Of a stretch of 64,000 bases of DNA, positions 18,166-26,862 are shown piece by piece. A program made the translations under genes and the position numbers. Origin of the DNA: Flavobacteriales bacterium (GTDB taxonomy: Bacteria; Bacteroidota; Bacteroidia; Flavobacteriales_D; Crocinitomicaceae); NCBI GenBank assembly GCA_947462255.1, contig CANHOA010000011.1, positions 1 to 64,000 of the forward strand, written 5' to 3'. Below the pieces are notes generated by a model. That model searched no databases, had not been told where the DNA came from, and saw only the letters and a program-made list of their open reading frames with translations. Every line of letters begins with the position of its first letter. Position 1 is the first letter of the stretch.

Positions 18166-20943
18166 TCAGCTTACGATATTGACAATTTTACCTTTTACAA
18201 CGATTACTTTTTTCGGAGTTTTGCCTTCTAGGTATTTTTGAGTAAGTGGTAATTCAACAATAAAATCCGCAATTTCTTTCTCATTAATACTTAAATCAAA
18301 GGTGTGCTTAAATCGCATTTTACCGTTGAATGAAATAGGGTAGTCGTAAGTAGACTCTTGAAGTATTGATTCATCAAAAATTGGAAATGCCTGTAATGCG
18401 CAGGTGCCATCAGGAAGTCCCATGACCCTCCATAATTCTTCAGCAAGGTGAGGCGCATAGGGAGAAAGCAAAACCAGCAAAGGCTGTAGGATCTGCTTGT
18501 GATTACATTTTTGATCGGTCAATTCATTTACCGCAATCATTAAAGTAGAGACCACCGTATTAAATGAAAAGCGATCGAGATCGTCTTGAATCCTACGAAT
18601 TGTTTTGTGTAAGATTTTAAGCATTTCTTTACTCGGCGCATCATCAACCACTCCCCAAGCGGCATCTTTGCTTAAGAACAAACGACTTAATTTTTTAAGA
18701 AAGCCATGTACGCCCGTTATACCTTTCGTGTCCCACGGTTTGCTTTGCTCAACGGGGCCCAAAAACATTTCATACATTCTAAGCGTGTCTGCGCCAAATT
18801 TTTCAATAAGATCATCTGGTGTCTGAACATTAAACTTAGACTTTGACATTTTCTCTACTTCATAGCCACAAATAAATGAGCCATCATCTTCGAGAATAAA
18901 ATCGGCATCGGCGTATTCTGGAAGCCAATTTTTAAAAGCAGACAGGTGTAATTTATCCGCCGAGACCAAGTTAATGTCTACATGGATCGGGTCGGTTTCA
19001 AAAGCACTCATTTTACTCAGCGTCACAAAGGTGTTTTCACCTTTAATGCGATAAATCAAACTACTTCGCCCAAGAATCATCCCTTGATTAATCAACTTTT
19101 TAAACGGCTCATCAAAGGGAATAAAACCCATGTCAAAAAGAAATTTTGTCCAAAACCTCGCGTAGAGAAGGTGCCCAGTTGCGTGCTCATTACCACCAAT
19201 ATATAAGTCTACATTTTGCCAATATGCCACCTTATCTTTCCCTACGAATTCCTCCTTATTATTTGGGTCTAGATAACGTAAAAAATACCAAGAGCTACCC
19301 GCCCAACCTGGCATCGTATTGTATTCCATCCGATCACCTTGAAAATGATTCCAATCTTCCTTTTTAGAACGCGCCAAAGGAGGCTCCCCTGATTCTGTTG
19401 GTAAATATGCATCTACAACAGGGAGCTCGATGGGAAGGTGTTCATCAGCCACCAATTTAGGAATTTCATTTTCATAGTATACTGGAAATGGCTCTCCCCA
19501 ATACCGCTGTCTTGAAAAGATGGCATCACGTAAGCGAAAATTAACCTTCCGAAAGCCAATATTTTCAGCCACTAGGCGCTGACAAGCGACTTCAATAGCC
19601 TTATTAATTTCTAGTCCGTCCAAAAATTCAGAATTCGAAATGACTCCGGTTTTTTCTGCAAAAGCCTCTTGGTCAATGTTTACTCCTTTAAAAACATTTG
19701 AAATGGGTAAATTAAAATGCTTAGCAAAAGCATAATCCCGTTGATCGCCGCATGGCACAGACATCACTGCTCCTGTTCCATAGCTTGACAATACATAATC
19801 GCCTGTCCAAATTGGCAGCTTTTTTTTAGTAAATGGGTGGATGGCATACGCTCCGGTAAAAACACCTGAAATATGCTGGACATCCGCTTGACGATCTCTT
19901 TCTGTGCGTTTGGAAACCTCAACTTGATAGGCCTTTACAGCCCCTTTGAATTCAACAGGGACAATTTGTTCTAAAAAAGGATGTTCTGGCGCAAGCACCA
20001 TAAAGGTGACACCAAATAAGGTGTCCGGCCGAGTGGTAAACACTTCTAATTTGAGATCGGAATGCTCCTCAATGGCAAAGAAAACTGTTGCGCCAACCGA
20101 TTTGCCAATCCAATTACGTTGCTGATCTTTTATGGCATCTGTCCAATCAAGGTTATCTAAACCAGATAATAATCGCTCGGCATATGCTTTTATTCGCATG
20201 GACCATTGCATCATTTTTTTTTGCTCGACAGGATATCCACCACGAACAGATAAGCCATTAATAATTTCGTCATTTGCAAGCACGGTTCCTAATTTTGGAC
20301 ACCAATTTACCCAGGTTTCAGATAAAAATGCAAGGCGATAGTTCAACAACATTTTCTCTTGTTCATTCGGTGTAAATTCATTCCACTCTTTTGCCGAGAA
20401 AATCAATTGATTATCAGAATAAGCATTTGACCCCTGATTACCTTTGATAGAGAATTCGCTAATTAACTCAGAAATTGGTTGAGCCTTATTTAAGGCCGTG
20501 TTGAAGAATGCGTTAAAAAACTGTTTGAAAATCCATTGCGTCCAGCGATAGTAGTCGGGGGACGATGTTTTTACCTGACGGTCCCAATCATACGAAAACC
20601 CAAGGCGATCGAGTTGTTCGCGGTATCTTGAAATGTTTTTAGCCGTTGTTAGAGCAGGGTGTTGACCTGTTTGAATAGCATATTGCTCAGCAGGAAGACC
20701 GAAAGAGTCGTAACCCATTGGGTGCAAGACATTGAATCCCTTGAGCCTCATGTATCGAGCATAAATATCCGAAGCAATATATCCTAATGGATGACCAACA
20801 TGAAGCCCGGCACCAGAAGGGTAAGGAAACATATCCAAGACATAATACTTTGGTTTATTAGTGTCGTCAAGGACTTTATTGGATTGATTTTCTGCCCAAT
20901 ATAATTGCCAATGTTTGTCTATCGACTGAAAATCAAGTTCCAT
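18166..20943 (-). CDS. leuS: Leucyl-tRNA synthetase
   Basis: A 925-residue class I synthetase that charges tRNA-Leu. It has the HIGH-type motif in PYPSGAGLHVGHP, the editing insertion CP1 in the middle, and KMSKSKFN near residue 685. I start at ATG 20943 (MELDFQSIDKHWQ), which matches bacterial LeuRS N-termini. A frame opening at TTG 20964 lies within the -7 promoter box. It runs tail to tail with the MerR gene, 14 bases apart. Confidence 0.97.
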   Translation of the reverse strand: MELDFQSIDKHWQLYWAENQSNKVLDDTNKPKYYVLDMFPYPSGAGLHVGHPLGYIASDIYARYMRLKGFNVLHPMGYDSFGLPAEQYAIQTGQHPALTTAKNISRYREQLDRLGFSYDWDRQVKTSSPDYYRWTQWIFKQFFNAFFNTALNKAQPISELISEFSIKGNQGSNAYSDNQLIFSAKEWNEFTPNEQEKMLLNYRLAFLSETWVNWCPKLGTVLANDEIINGLSVRGGYPVEQKKMMQWSMRIKAYAERLLSGLDNLDWTDAIKDQQRNWIGKSVGATVFFAIEEHSDLKLEVFTTRPDTLFGVTFMVLAPEHPFLEQIVPVEFKGAVKAYQVEVSKRTERDRQADVQHISGVFTGAYAIHPFTKKKLPIWTGDYVLSSYGTGAVMSVPCGDQRDYAFAKHFNLPISNVFKGVNIDQEAFAEKTGVISNSEFLDGLEINKAIEVACQRLVAENIGFRKVNFRLRDAIFSRQRYWGEPFPVYYENEIPKLVADEHLPIELPVVDAYLPTESGEPPLARSKKEDWNHFQGDRMEYNTMPGWAGSSWYFLRYLDPNNKEEFVGKDKVAYWQNVDLYIGGNEHATGHLLYARFWTKFLFDMGFIPFDEPFKKLINQGMILGRSSLIYRIKGENTFVTLSKMSAFETDPIHVDINLVSADKLHLSAFKNWLPEYADADFILEDDGSFICGYEVEKMSKSKFNVQTPDDLIEKFGADTLRMYEMFLGPVEQSKPWDTKGITGVHGFLKKLSRLFLSKDAAWGVVDDAPSKEMLKILHKTIRRIQDDLDRFSFNTVVSTLMIAVNELTDQKCNHKQILQPLLVLLSPYAPHLAEELWRVMGLPDGTCALQAFPIFDESILQESTYDYPISFNGKMRFKHTFDLSINEKEIADFIVELPLTQKYLEGKTPKKVIVVKGKIVNIVS

Positions 20944-20961
20944 ATTTTTAACTTCAAGCAA

Positions 20962-20969
20962 CAAAGATA
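20962..20969 (-). promoter_or_regulatory. -7 promoter box of leuS
   Basis: TATCTTTG on the minus strand, 18 bases before the ATG at 20943. No clear -33 TTG. The 189-base gap up to the UbiA-like gene otherwise shows nothing I recognise. Confidence 0.45.
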
Positions 20970-21132
20970 ACTAAATCTACATGGCGATCAGCGTACGATA
21001 AAGTCTAAAAACAGGAAAATAACCGATAAAAAAGTGATTTTAAATTTATACACGTTTTGTAAATCGCTCTAGACAGGAACTGTTTGTGTGAGTATTCCTT
21101 CAGGTGTTTCGCCGGGTATAGCAGAATAATAA

Positions 21133-21927
21133 TTAAGCAAATATTACTTGTAGTAACAAAGAAACAAGAGCAAAAACGAAAATTGAGCGATCAGTATATA
21201 AGGTTTTACGAGCGGAATAAAATTGCTTGAAGTAGTAAAGTAATACAATGGATGAAAGAATGGCCGCTACAAAAAATGACCAACCAAACAAGCATAAATT
21301 TAAACACGAAAATACCGCCAATAAAACATAGATAAGTATTTTCAACATTTTAAAGGAAAGCACTTGGGGAAAAGTTTTAAGCGATATTGGATCCGATTTC
21401 TTATCGCGAAAGTCAGAAATTACTGCAAGAACGAAAAAAAAGATGCTGAAAATACTAGCTTTCCAATGCGGCTCACCTGCATTATACATTGGTAAAACAC
21501 AACAAAGTAGCGTCCATGAAAATCCAATAATAAAGGCTTTTAAATACGGAATAGTCCGAATACTTAGTTTGCCTTGAAGAATAGAATAAGATATAGCTAA
21601 GAAGGATAAGAGAATGAGTGCGTAAATACTGAACACTCGAAAATGGAGGACTGACAACAAATAAGAAAGTCCCACTAGTGATAGCACACATAAGAATAAA
21701 ATGGGTATCAAATCCTTCTTGTCGTTGGTTGAATCCTTCTTCTTCCAAAACAATTTAGAGAGATGATGGCAATTATAGGTAAGTAATACAGCAAGTGCAA
21801 TAAAAAGGCTTAGCAATGCATTTTTTTCCTTTATAAATGGCAAGGAAAAAGAGAGTAATCCGGCAGAAAAAGACAATAGGAAATGGTGTTTCCGAATAAC
21901 AAGGAAGGGATTCTTAGAGCACATCAA
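21133..21927 (-). CDS. UbiA-like membrane protein with incomplete active site
   Basis: A 264-residue protein with about eight or nine membrane helices. The overall layout and the loop DFRDKKSD (near residue 170) resemble the second Asp-rich motif of UbiA prenyltransferases. The first motif, normally NDxxD, reads NCHHL here (TYNCHHLSKLF), so prenyl-diphosphate binding may be lost. It follows two LPS-type glycosyltransferases and overlaps the second by 14 bases, so a role in lipid or cell-surface assembly is plausible. It could also be an unrelated polytopic protein. Confidence 0.5.
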   Translation of the reverse strand: MMCSKNPFLVIRKHHFLLSFSAGLLSFSLPFIKEKNALLSLFIALAVLLTYNCHHLSKLFWKKKDSTNDKKDLIPILFLCVLSLVGLSYLLSVLHFRVFSIYALILLSFLAISYSILQGKLSIRTIPYLKAFIIGFSWTLLCCVLPMYNAGEPHWKASIFSIFFFVLAVISDFRDKKSDPISLKTFPQVLSFKMLKILIYVLLAVFSCLNLCLFGWSFFVAAILSSIVLLYYFKQFYSARKTLYTDRSIFVFALVSLLLQVIFA

Positions 21928-22915
21928 TGTGCTTTATAATCAATTCAACCGGAATTTCTTCAAGGCAGCGACACTGTTTTCCTTTCTTACAGTTTTGGCA
22001 ATTTTCATCAAAGACCAAGACCTTTGATTTTTCGCCTAAAGGACGCCAGCGGCCAGGATGAATAGGTTTTCGAGAAGAAAAGAGCGCTATTGTTGGCGTG
22101 CCAACAACAGCCGCGATATGAATTGGGCCAGTAGAACAGGCCACCACAACCTTAACTTTTGATAACAACACTATTAATTCGGACAAGGTCAGTTGGCCTG
22201 TTAAATCTATCAAGTGTTGGGAGAAAGAAAACTGTTTTCGTATCATTTCTCCCTCCTTTTCAGTTCCGGTTATCAAAACCGTTTTTCCTGATTGTATTAA
22301 TTGCTCACTTAAGGCCTTGTATTTTTCAATGGGCCATTCGATAGCACTTCCTTGAGATTTTGGATGCAAGACAATCGCGTTGCTTAAATCAATGTTTTTT
22401 AACGCTTTTGGAGTAGATTTAATGGGTAGAGAAAAATGTGGCCCTATAGCGATAATACTTTCAAAACTTGGAATGCTTTTTACACCAAAAGGTCGGGCTA
22501 ATTCAAAATTCAATTGAGCTTCGTGTAGGCTTGAGTTTTTTCTTGAGAAGTTGACTTTATAGTTACACGTTAAAAAATGGAATATTCGATGGGACGTGCC
22601 TATTCTATATGGTATTTTAGCTTTTTTTGAAAGCGCTGCGACATCCTTATTGGGAAAAAGGTGTACAATACAATCTGCCTTAAGAAGCCCTATTTTTTCT
22701 GCTATGGGTAGATTCACAATTAGATCCCAGTCCAATATTTCATCAACGGGCTTAAAGCAGGAAACAACCGGGATAGTGTATCCTCTTGCTAAAAAAACTA
22801 GGGTGGCTTGCGGAAATCGCTCCTTAAGCCAAGCACAAAATGGCAAGGTTAACATCACATCTCCAATGCTATCTATTCGTGAAACAATTATTCTATTTAC
22901 CTCATTTATCTTCAC
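21914..22915 (-). CDS. Glycosyltransferase family 9 (heptosyltransferase-like)
   Basis: A 333-residue GT-B enzyme like the heptosyltransferases of LPS core synthesis. N-terminal IIVSRIDSIGDVMLTLPF is the GT9 opening. VLHPKSQGSAIEWP and STGPIHIAAVVGTPTIALFS are the nucleotide-sugar/acceptor motifs of the C-terminal domain. A cysteine-rich segment near the end (CQNCKKGKQCRC) recalls the loop often seen in this family. It overlaps the GT2 gene by 14 bases on one side and the UbiA-like gene by 14 bases on the other. The acceptor sugar cannot be deduced. Confidence 0.88.
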   Translation of the reverse strand: MKINEVNRIIVSRIDSIGDVMLTLPFCAWLKERFPQATLVFLARGYTIPVVSCFKPVDEILDWDLIVNLPIAEKIGLLKADCIVHLFPNKDVAALSKKAKIPYRIGTSHRIFHFLTCNYKVNFSRKNSSLHEAQLNFELARPFGVKSIPSFESIIAIGPHFSLPIKSTPKALKNIDLSNAIVLHPKSQGSAIEWPIEKYKALSEQLIQSGKTVLITGTEKEGEMIRKQFSFSQHLIDLTGQLTLSELIVLLSKVKVVVACSTGPIHIAAVVGTPTIALFSSRKPIHPGRWRPLGEKSKVLVFDENCQNCKKGKQCRCLEEIPVELIIKHIDVL

Positions 22916-23660
22916 GACTCAATCTCCTTACTTCTTTATATTTATAGATATTTGAATAGGCACTTATTTTAGCAATGGTCCAACCGCTTTTCCCATCTAA
23001 AAATCCTTTTTGCCAAACATACATTTTAAGAAACCTTACTATACCACTAATATAGGGTTTTAACACGGAAGCCGTTTTTCCTTGCTCAACATATTTTTTT
23101 GCAGTCAGCTCAGAATAGTGATCCGCTTTTTTTCTGTGTTCAAGGTGAGAATAATAAGAATAATGCTCCAACAAGCCCACTAAGGGAATAATTTTAGTAT
23201 CCTTAGGTATACGTAATTCTTCATGTACAATTTCGCCATCCCAAATTGTTTCCAATCGTGGAGAAAGCCTAACTTTTACATCTGGAAACCAACCACAATG
23301 GTGGATCCACTTACCACAATAATTTGTAATTCTATTAACAGAATAAAAGGTAATTTTTCCTTGATGCCTAATTTGGTTGATTTCGGTTTTTAATGCATCG
23401 CTTAGTGCTTCATCAGCATCAACAGAAAAGATTAATTCGGTCGTAATTTGGGAATTCAAGTAGTTTTTTGCTTGAGAATATCCCAACCATTCACGTTGAA
23501 TAACACGCACCTTATTTTCCAAACAAATCTCCACGGTGCTATCGGTTGAAAAGGCGTCAAGCACAATAATTTCATCTACACAATCCTTCAATGAATTAAT
23601 GCAGCGTAAAATATTTCGCTCTTCATTCAAGGTTATAATGGCGGCAGTGATAGTTGGCAT
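22902..23660 (-). CDS. Glycosyltransferase family 2 (WaaE/KdtX-like)
   Basis: A 252-residue GT-A enzyme. ITAAIITLNEERNI opens the fold, DAFSTDSTVEI is the nucleotide-binding turn, FSVDADEALSD carries the DxD-like metal site, and the later stretch WIHHCGWFPDVKVRL with HEEL is typical of the WaaE subgroup, which adds glucose to LPS inner core in other bacteria. No membrane helix. It is coupled to the GT9 gene by a 14-base overlap. Confidence 0.88.
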   Translation of the reverse strand: MPTITAAIITLNEERNILRCINSLKDCVDEIIVLDAFSTDSTVEICLENKVRVIQREWLGYSQAKNYLNSQITTELIFSVDADEALSDALKTEINQIRHQGKITFYSVNRITNYCGKWIHHCGWFPDVKVRLSPRLETIWDGEIVHEELRIPKDTKIIPLVGLLEHYSYYSHLEHRKKADHYSELTAKKYVEQGKTASVLKPYISGIVRFLKMYVWQKGFLDGKSGWTIAKISAYSNIYKYKEVRRLSREDK

Positions 23661-23700
23661 TTGATAATTTAAATTAAAAAAGAGTGCGCTTCTAATTCAT

Positions 23701-25197
23701 TTACTTGACTCTCAAGCGCTGCCCAATTCGGATTGAATTAATATTAATTCCAGGGTTGAGTTTTTTTAATTGAGCTTGGGAAAGGTTGTAGCGTTGAGCT
23801 ATTTTACCAAAGGTTTCCCCCTTTTTTACATTGTGATACTTTTTTACAGGAGTGGTCTTATTAACAGGCGGTTTTGGGCTTACTACTTTTGTGCCTACTT
23901 CTTTAATGGTTAGGCGCTGGCCAATATAAATATTAGTTGTTCTGAGCCCGTTCCACTCCATTAGTTTCTCTATTGTCACACCATATTTTTGAGCAATGTT
24001 TTTAATATTATCTCCTGCTTTTACCTTGTAATATTGGTAATCTGCATTAATACTATCAAGCATAATAGTACTATCTTGACTGATTGAATCAATAGCAATA
24101 GGTGTGGAGACATATTCCGTATTCACGCGATAATAATTATTTTTTTCACTGTAATAGATTGTGTCTTCGAGGCTAACAAGCAGGTTGATTTTATCAAGAG
24201 GTCCTGTTACACATCTTCCCTTTTCTGATTTTGGAATAAATGTGGTTTTATAAATTGGATTAAGTTCTTTTATTTCATTTATATCCCATGCTAATAGTTG
24301 TGATATGGTTTCCATATGCACCCCCTGTTTCAAACACATAGAATCAAGTTGAGCATTATGAATTTTTGCATCCATGGGAATAATATTATGCTCTGCATGA
24401 TAGGTTAGTAGATATGCGGCAGCGATAAAATTTGGGACATATCCTTGTGTTTCCGTTGGTAAATATGGCCTTACTTCCCAATAGGTCTTTTTGTTTCCCG
24501 ACCTAATTATTGCATGATTAACATTGCCTGGGCCTGCATTATAAGCTGCTAATGCTAAATTCCAATCGCCATAAATGCCATATAATTGTTTTAAAAATCG
24601 GCACGCAGCATCCGTAGCTTTATCCGGATCCATTCGTTCATCAACGTAAGAGTTCTCTTCAAGTCCAAAATACAAGCCTGTTTTATACATAAATTGCCAT
24701 AAACCGAGGGCGCCTGCCTTTGATTTAACTTGTGGCCTTAGGCCGCTTTCAATAACTGCTAAAAAACGAAGCTCAATAGGCAATCCATATTCTGCCAATT
24801 TCTCCTTAAATAATTCAAAATACAATTCCGATCTTCCAAGAACAATCCGTGCAAACCCACGGCGTTTAGCGACAAAAAACTTAAGCGTTGCGAGCGTATT
24901 ATCGTTGCAATCCATATGGAAAGGGGTGCGCTGGCTCATTTCTTCTAAACGCTGGCAATACACATCATCAGAAAACGTTGGTAAATCCGATGATTCATAG
25001 TTTAAGGCTGCTATAATTGAATCATAATTGGATTGATTGGCATAATCAGCATAAAACAAGTTTAAACTTTGTTCAATGGTATTAATAAACGGGATTGCAT
25101 TAAGTGAATCCGATGATTTCGCACGCGGCGATACCTTCTGTGCGAAACCAAAAGACATTACAAATAAAAAACTACTTAAAATGAGTATTGGTTTCAT
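23701..25197 (-). CDS. mltD: Membrane-bound lytic transglycosylase, MltD-like
   Basis: A 498-residue periplasmic enzyme that cleaves peptidoglycan glycan strands with formation of anhydro-MurNAc. Signal peptide 1-19, then an SLT domain with the catalytic Glu150 (FLAVIESGLRPQ) and the downstream GLWQFMYKTG and AYNAGPGNV motifs. Two LysM domains follow near 390-436 (KVKAGDNIKNIAQKYGV) and 452-498 (NVKKGETFGKIAQRYNL), which bind GlcNAc in the wall. The start overlaps the gatA stop by 4 bases. Confidence 0.93.
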   Translation of the reverse strand: MKPILILSSFLFVMSFGFAQKVSPRAKSSDSLNAIPFINTIEQSLNLFYADYANQSNYDSIIAALNYESSDLPTFSDDVYCQRLEEMSQRTPFHMDCNDNTLATLKFFVAKRRGFARIVLGRSELYFELFKEKLAEYGLPIELRFLAVIESGLRPQVKSKAGALGLWQFMYKTGLYFGLEENSYVDERMDPDKATDAACRFLKQLYGIYGDWNLALAAYNAGPGNVNHAIIRSGNKKTYWEVRPYLPTETQGYVPNFIAAAYLLTYHAEHNIIPMDAKIHNAQLDSMCLKQGVHMETISQLLAWDINEIKELNPIYKTTFIPKSEKGRCVTGPLDKINLLVSLEDTIYYSEKNNYYRVNTEYVSTPIAIDSISQDSTIMLDSINADYQYYKVKAGDNIKNIAQKYGVTIEKLMEWNGLRTTNIYIGQRLTIKEVGTKVVSPKPPVNKTTPVKKYHNVKKGETFGKIAQRYNLSQAQLKKLNPGININSIRIGQRLRVK

Positions 25198-26603
25198 TTA
25201 TTAATTTCCTCTACGTATTTAGCAAAGTTAAACAATTGATCTTCTTCAAACCTGTTTGACATAATCTGAATACCATATGGCATACCATTGGTGTGAGTTT
25301 TAAACGGCATGCTTAAAGCAGGATTACCCGTAATATTAGCATGAACAGTAAAAATATCTTGCAAATACATTTGGATGGCATCTTTTATCGCGCCTATCTC
25401 AAATGCAGTGGTGGGAGTAGTTGGCAAGAGTAATACATCTACTGAATTAAAAATAACATCTGTTGCATTTTTCATAAGCCGCCTAGCCTTCTGCGCTTTA
25501 GTATAATAAGCGTCATAATAGCCCTGTGACAAGACGAATGTTCCTGTCATAATGCGTCTTTTTACTTCAGGTCCGAAACCCTCAGAACGAGATAATACGT
25601 ACGTTTCTTCCACTCCTTTTGCTTGGCTACTTCTGTATCCGTAATGAACCCCATCAAATCGAGATAAATTTGAAGACGCTTCTGCGGTAGATAAAACATA
25701 ATATGTTGGTACGATGTAATCTAGAAAAGGAAAACTTATTGGGATTATTTCAACTCCCTTATCTGAAAGTTTGGCGATAAAATTATCGATTTCGCATTTA
25801 ATTTCCGGATCCAAACCAGGATGATTCAATCCCTCAATCAATACGCCTACCCTAAATGATTTATTGGCTAATGGAAAGTTTGTAGCAAATGGAATAGAAG
25901 ACGTCGTGGCATCCATTTGATCTTCTCCGGCCATTATGGAGTATAACAATACTGTATCTTCAATACAATTCGTAAAAGTGCCGATTTGATCGAAAGAAGA
26001 GGCGTATGCAATAAGACCATAACGGCTAATTCTTCCATAGGTCGGTTTTAGACCATAAATCCCTGTCCAAGATGCCGGTTGACGAACGGAACCGCCCGTG
26101 TCGCTACCTAGGGCAACAGTACAAAGTCCTGCCGAAACAGCTACTGCCGATCCTCCTGAAGAACCTCCAGAAACATAAGCGATATTATGATTATTTTTTA
26201 CTGGACCAAAAGCAGATGTTTCATTTGAACTTCCCATAGCAAACTCATCGCAATTGAGTCTACCAATGACAATCGCATCTTCATCTAATAAACGTTGTAG
26301 TGCTGTTGCGGTATAAAGCGATTCGAAACCAGCTAAAATTTTTGATGAGCAGGAAACGTGATGATTTTTATAACAAATATTGTCTTTTATCCCTACAACG
26401 ACTCCGGCTAATTTTCCTGCAGTTCCGGCAACTATTTTTTTGTCTACTGCGATTGCATTTGCACGAACACTTTCATTGAAGACCTCAATAAAAGCATTCA
26501 ATGCTATGTTTTCTTCAATCTTTGAAAGGTATTGTTCAACGATTGAAATAACCGTTTCACCAGACTGAATTCTCAACCTGACATCATCGATTGAACCTTG
26601 CAT
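25194..26603 (-). CDS. gatA: Asp/Glu-tRNA amidotransferase subunit A
   Basis: A 469-residue amidase subunit of GatCAB, which converts Glu-tRNA(Gln) to Gln-tRNA(Gln) with ammonia from glutamine. The Ser-cisSer-Lys triad is visible: GVVVGIKDNIC (Lys), GGSSGGSAVAVSAG (cis-Ser) and GSDTGGSVRQP (nucleophile Ser). gatB and gatC are not in this window. It sits 3 bases after tatA and overlaps mltD by 4 bases. Confidence 0.95.
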   Translation of the reverse strand: MQGSIDDVRLRIQSGETVISIVEQYLSKIEENIALNAFIEVFNESVRANAIAVDKKIVAGTAGKLAGVVVGIKDNICYKNHHVSCSSKILAGFESLYTATALQRLLDEDAIVIGRLNCDEFAMGSSNETSAFGPVKNNHNIAYVSGGSSGGSAVAVSAGLCTVALGSDTGGSVRQPASWTGIYGLKPTYGRISRYGLIAYASSFDQIGTFTNCIEDTVLLYSIMAGEDQMDATTSSIPFATNFPLANKSFRVGVLIEGLNHPGLDPEIKCEIDNFIAKLSDKGVEIIPISFPFLDYIVPTYYVLSTAEASSNLSRFDGVHYGYRSSQAKGVEETYVLSRSEGFGPEVKRRIMTGTFVLSQGYYDAYYTKAQKARRLMKNATDVIFNSVDVLLLPTTPTTAFEIGAIKDAIQMYLQDIFTVHANITGNPALSMPFKTHTNGMPYGIQIMSNRFEEDQLFNFAKYVEEINK

Positions 26604-26606
26604 AAA

Positions 26607-26813
26607 TTATTTTTGCTCTATGTTACTATCTGCTGAGTTTTCTTTGACTTCGGCCTGTTTTTCATCCCCTTTAGATGCATCCTTAAATTCTTTAACGCCT
26701 TGACCTAGTCCGCGCATTAACTCCGGAATTTTTTTGCCACCAAAGAAAAGTAGCACAATAACTAATACTATAAGTAGTATTTGACCCGGACCGACAACTC
26801 CTAATGTAAACAT
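26607..26813 (-). CDS. tatA: Twin-arginine translocase TatA/E
   Basis: A 68-residue protein with an N-terminal membrane helix ([21 protein letters not shown]), the FGxxKIPEL hinge, an amphipathic helix ([14 protein letters not shown]) and an acidic tail. It forms the Tat pore in the inner membrane. ActB at 39106-42321 carries a twin-arginine signal and is a likely substrate. Confidence 0.95.
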   Translation of the reverse strand: MFTLGVVGPGQILLIVLVIVLLFFGGKKIPELMRGLGQGVKEFKDASKGDEKQAEVKENSADSNIEQK

Positions 26814-26862
26814 AATTTCTATTTTTTTTGTTTTTACTATATTATTATAACTATTATTTCTT

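Noticed and set aside
20992-21130. Imperfect stem between the UbiA-like gene and leuS (around 21030-21075)
   Set aside because: Seven weak pairs with a long AT-rich loop and no T run; not enough for a terminator or leader element.
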